Part shown: positions 6,469 to 6,522 of the stretch, in pieces | Layout: the number at the start of each line of letters is the position of its first letter | Position numbering within the stretch: the stretch's first letter is position 1 | Program-made: the position numbers and the translations under genes | Notes under the pieces: generated by a model | Seen by the model: the letters and a program-made list of their open reading frames with translations, nothing else | Databases searched by the model: none | Told to the model about the DNA's origin: nothing | Source: an uncultured Gemella sp. | GTDB lineage: Bacteria > Bacillota > Bacilli > Staphylococcales > Gemellaceae | Direction of reading: 5' to 3' | Assembly: GCA_945929765.1 (NCBI GenBank) | Contig: CAMEOL010000056.1 | Coordinates: 1 to 6,522, forward strand | DNA length: 6,522 nt

Positions 6469-6522
6469 TCCACAGTAGCTCAGTTGGTAGTAGCATCTGA
6501 CTGTTAATCAGAGGGTCGCAGG
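6469..6522 (+). tRNA. tRNA-Asn (anticodon GTT), 3' end cut by the window
   Basis: The first 54 bases of a tRNA, beginning with acceptor strand TCCACAG at 6469-6475, four bases after tRNA-Ser. The anticodon stem TCTGA/TCAGA (6496-6500, 6508-6512) holds loop CTGTTAA with anticodon GTT at 6503-6505, decoding AAC and AAT. The D arm reads GCTC...GTAGC, one base longer than the common GCTC...GAGC form, leaving three clear D-stem pairs. The T arm and acceptor 3' strand lie beyond the window. Confidence 0.93.

Noticed and set aside
6251..6496. Minus-strand frame of 81 codons containing GKGIRTPASFYTP and MRIELTTSVWKTEVLPL
   Set aside because: It is the antisense of the tRNA-Gly and tRNA-Ser genes. 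Such peptides are well-known spurious database proteins made from tRNA complements.

Overview
This AT-rich window is ordinary chromosomal sequence from a low-GC Gram-positive bacterium (Bacillota). Three things point there: the codon use (AAA, TTA and ATA rich), the strong AAGGAG-type Shine-Dalgarno sites, and tRNA genes with Bacilli-like bodies and an encoded CCA end. A Gemella-like organism is my impression only; nothing in the window proves a genus.

Positions 1-5899 hold one tightly packed plus-strand operon for phosphate uptake and phosphate sensing. In order these are the 3' end of pstS (phosphate-binding lipoprotein, start outside the window), pstC and pstA (permease pair), pstB (ATPase), phoU (negative regulator), an OmpR/PhoB-type response regulator and a PhoR-type histidine kinase. 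Gaps between genes are 2 to 16 bases and the last pair overlaps by 8 bases, so transcription and probably translation are coupled. PstS would capture phosphate outside the cell, PstC/PstA would form the channel and PstB would power it. PhoU would relay the transporter's state to the PhoR-type kinase, which phosphorylates the regulator. The pst promoter lies upstream and is not visible.

Positions 5900-6286 are non-coding. They hold a 104-base imperfect inverted repeat (6010-6113) and then a textbook sigma-A promoter (6220-6248) preceded by phased A/T tracts. I see no convincing intrinsic terminator for the pst operon.

Positions 6287-6522 are the start of a tRNA cluster read from that promoter: tRNA-Gly(TCC), tRNA-Ser(TGA) and a tRNA-Asn(GTT) cut by the window end.

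The oddest item is the PstS tail. After the normal C-terminal end of a phosphate-binding domain, the protein restarts with the N-terminal third to half of another such domain and then stops cleanly just before pstC. This means either a 1.5-domain protein or a circularly permuted binding protein. I found no new defence, mobile or RNA-based system.
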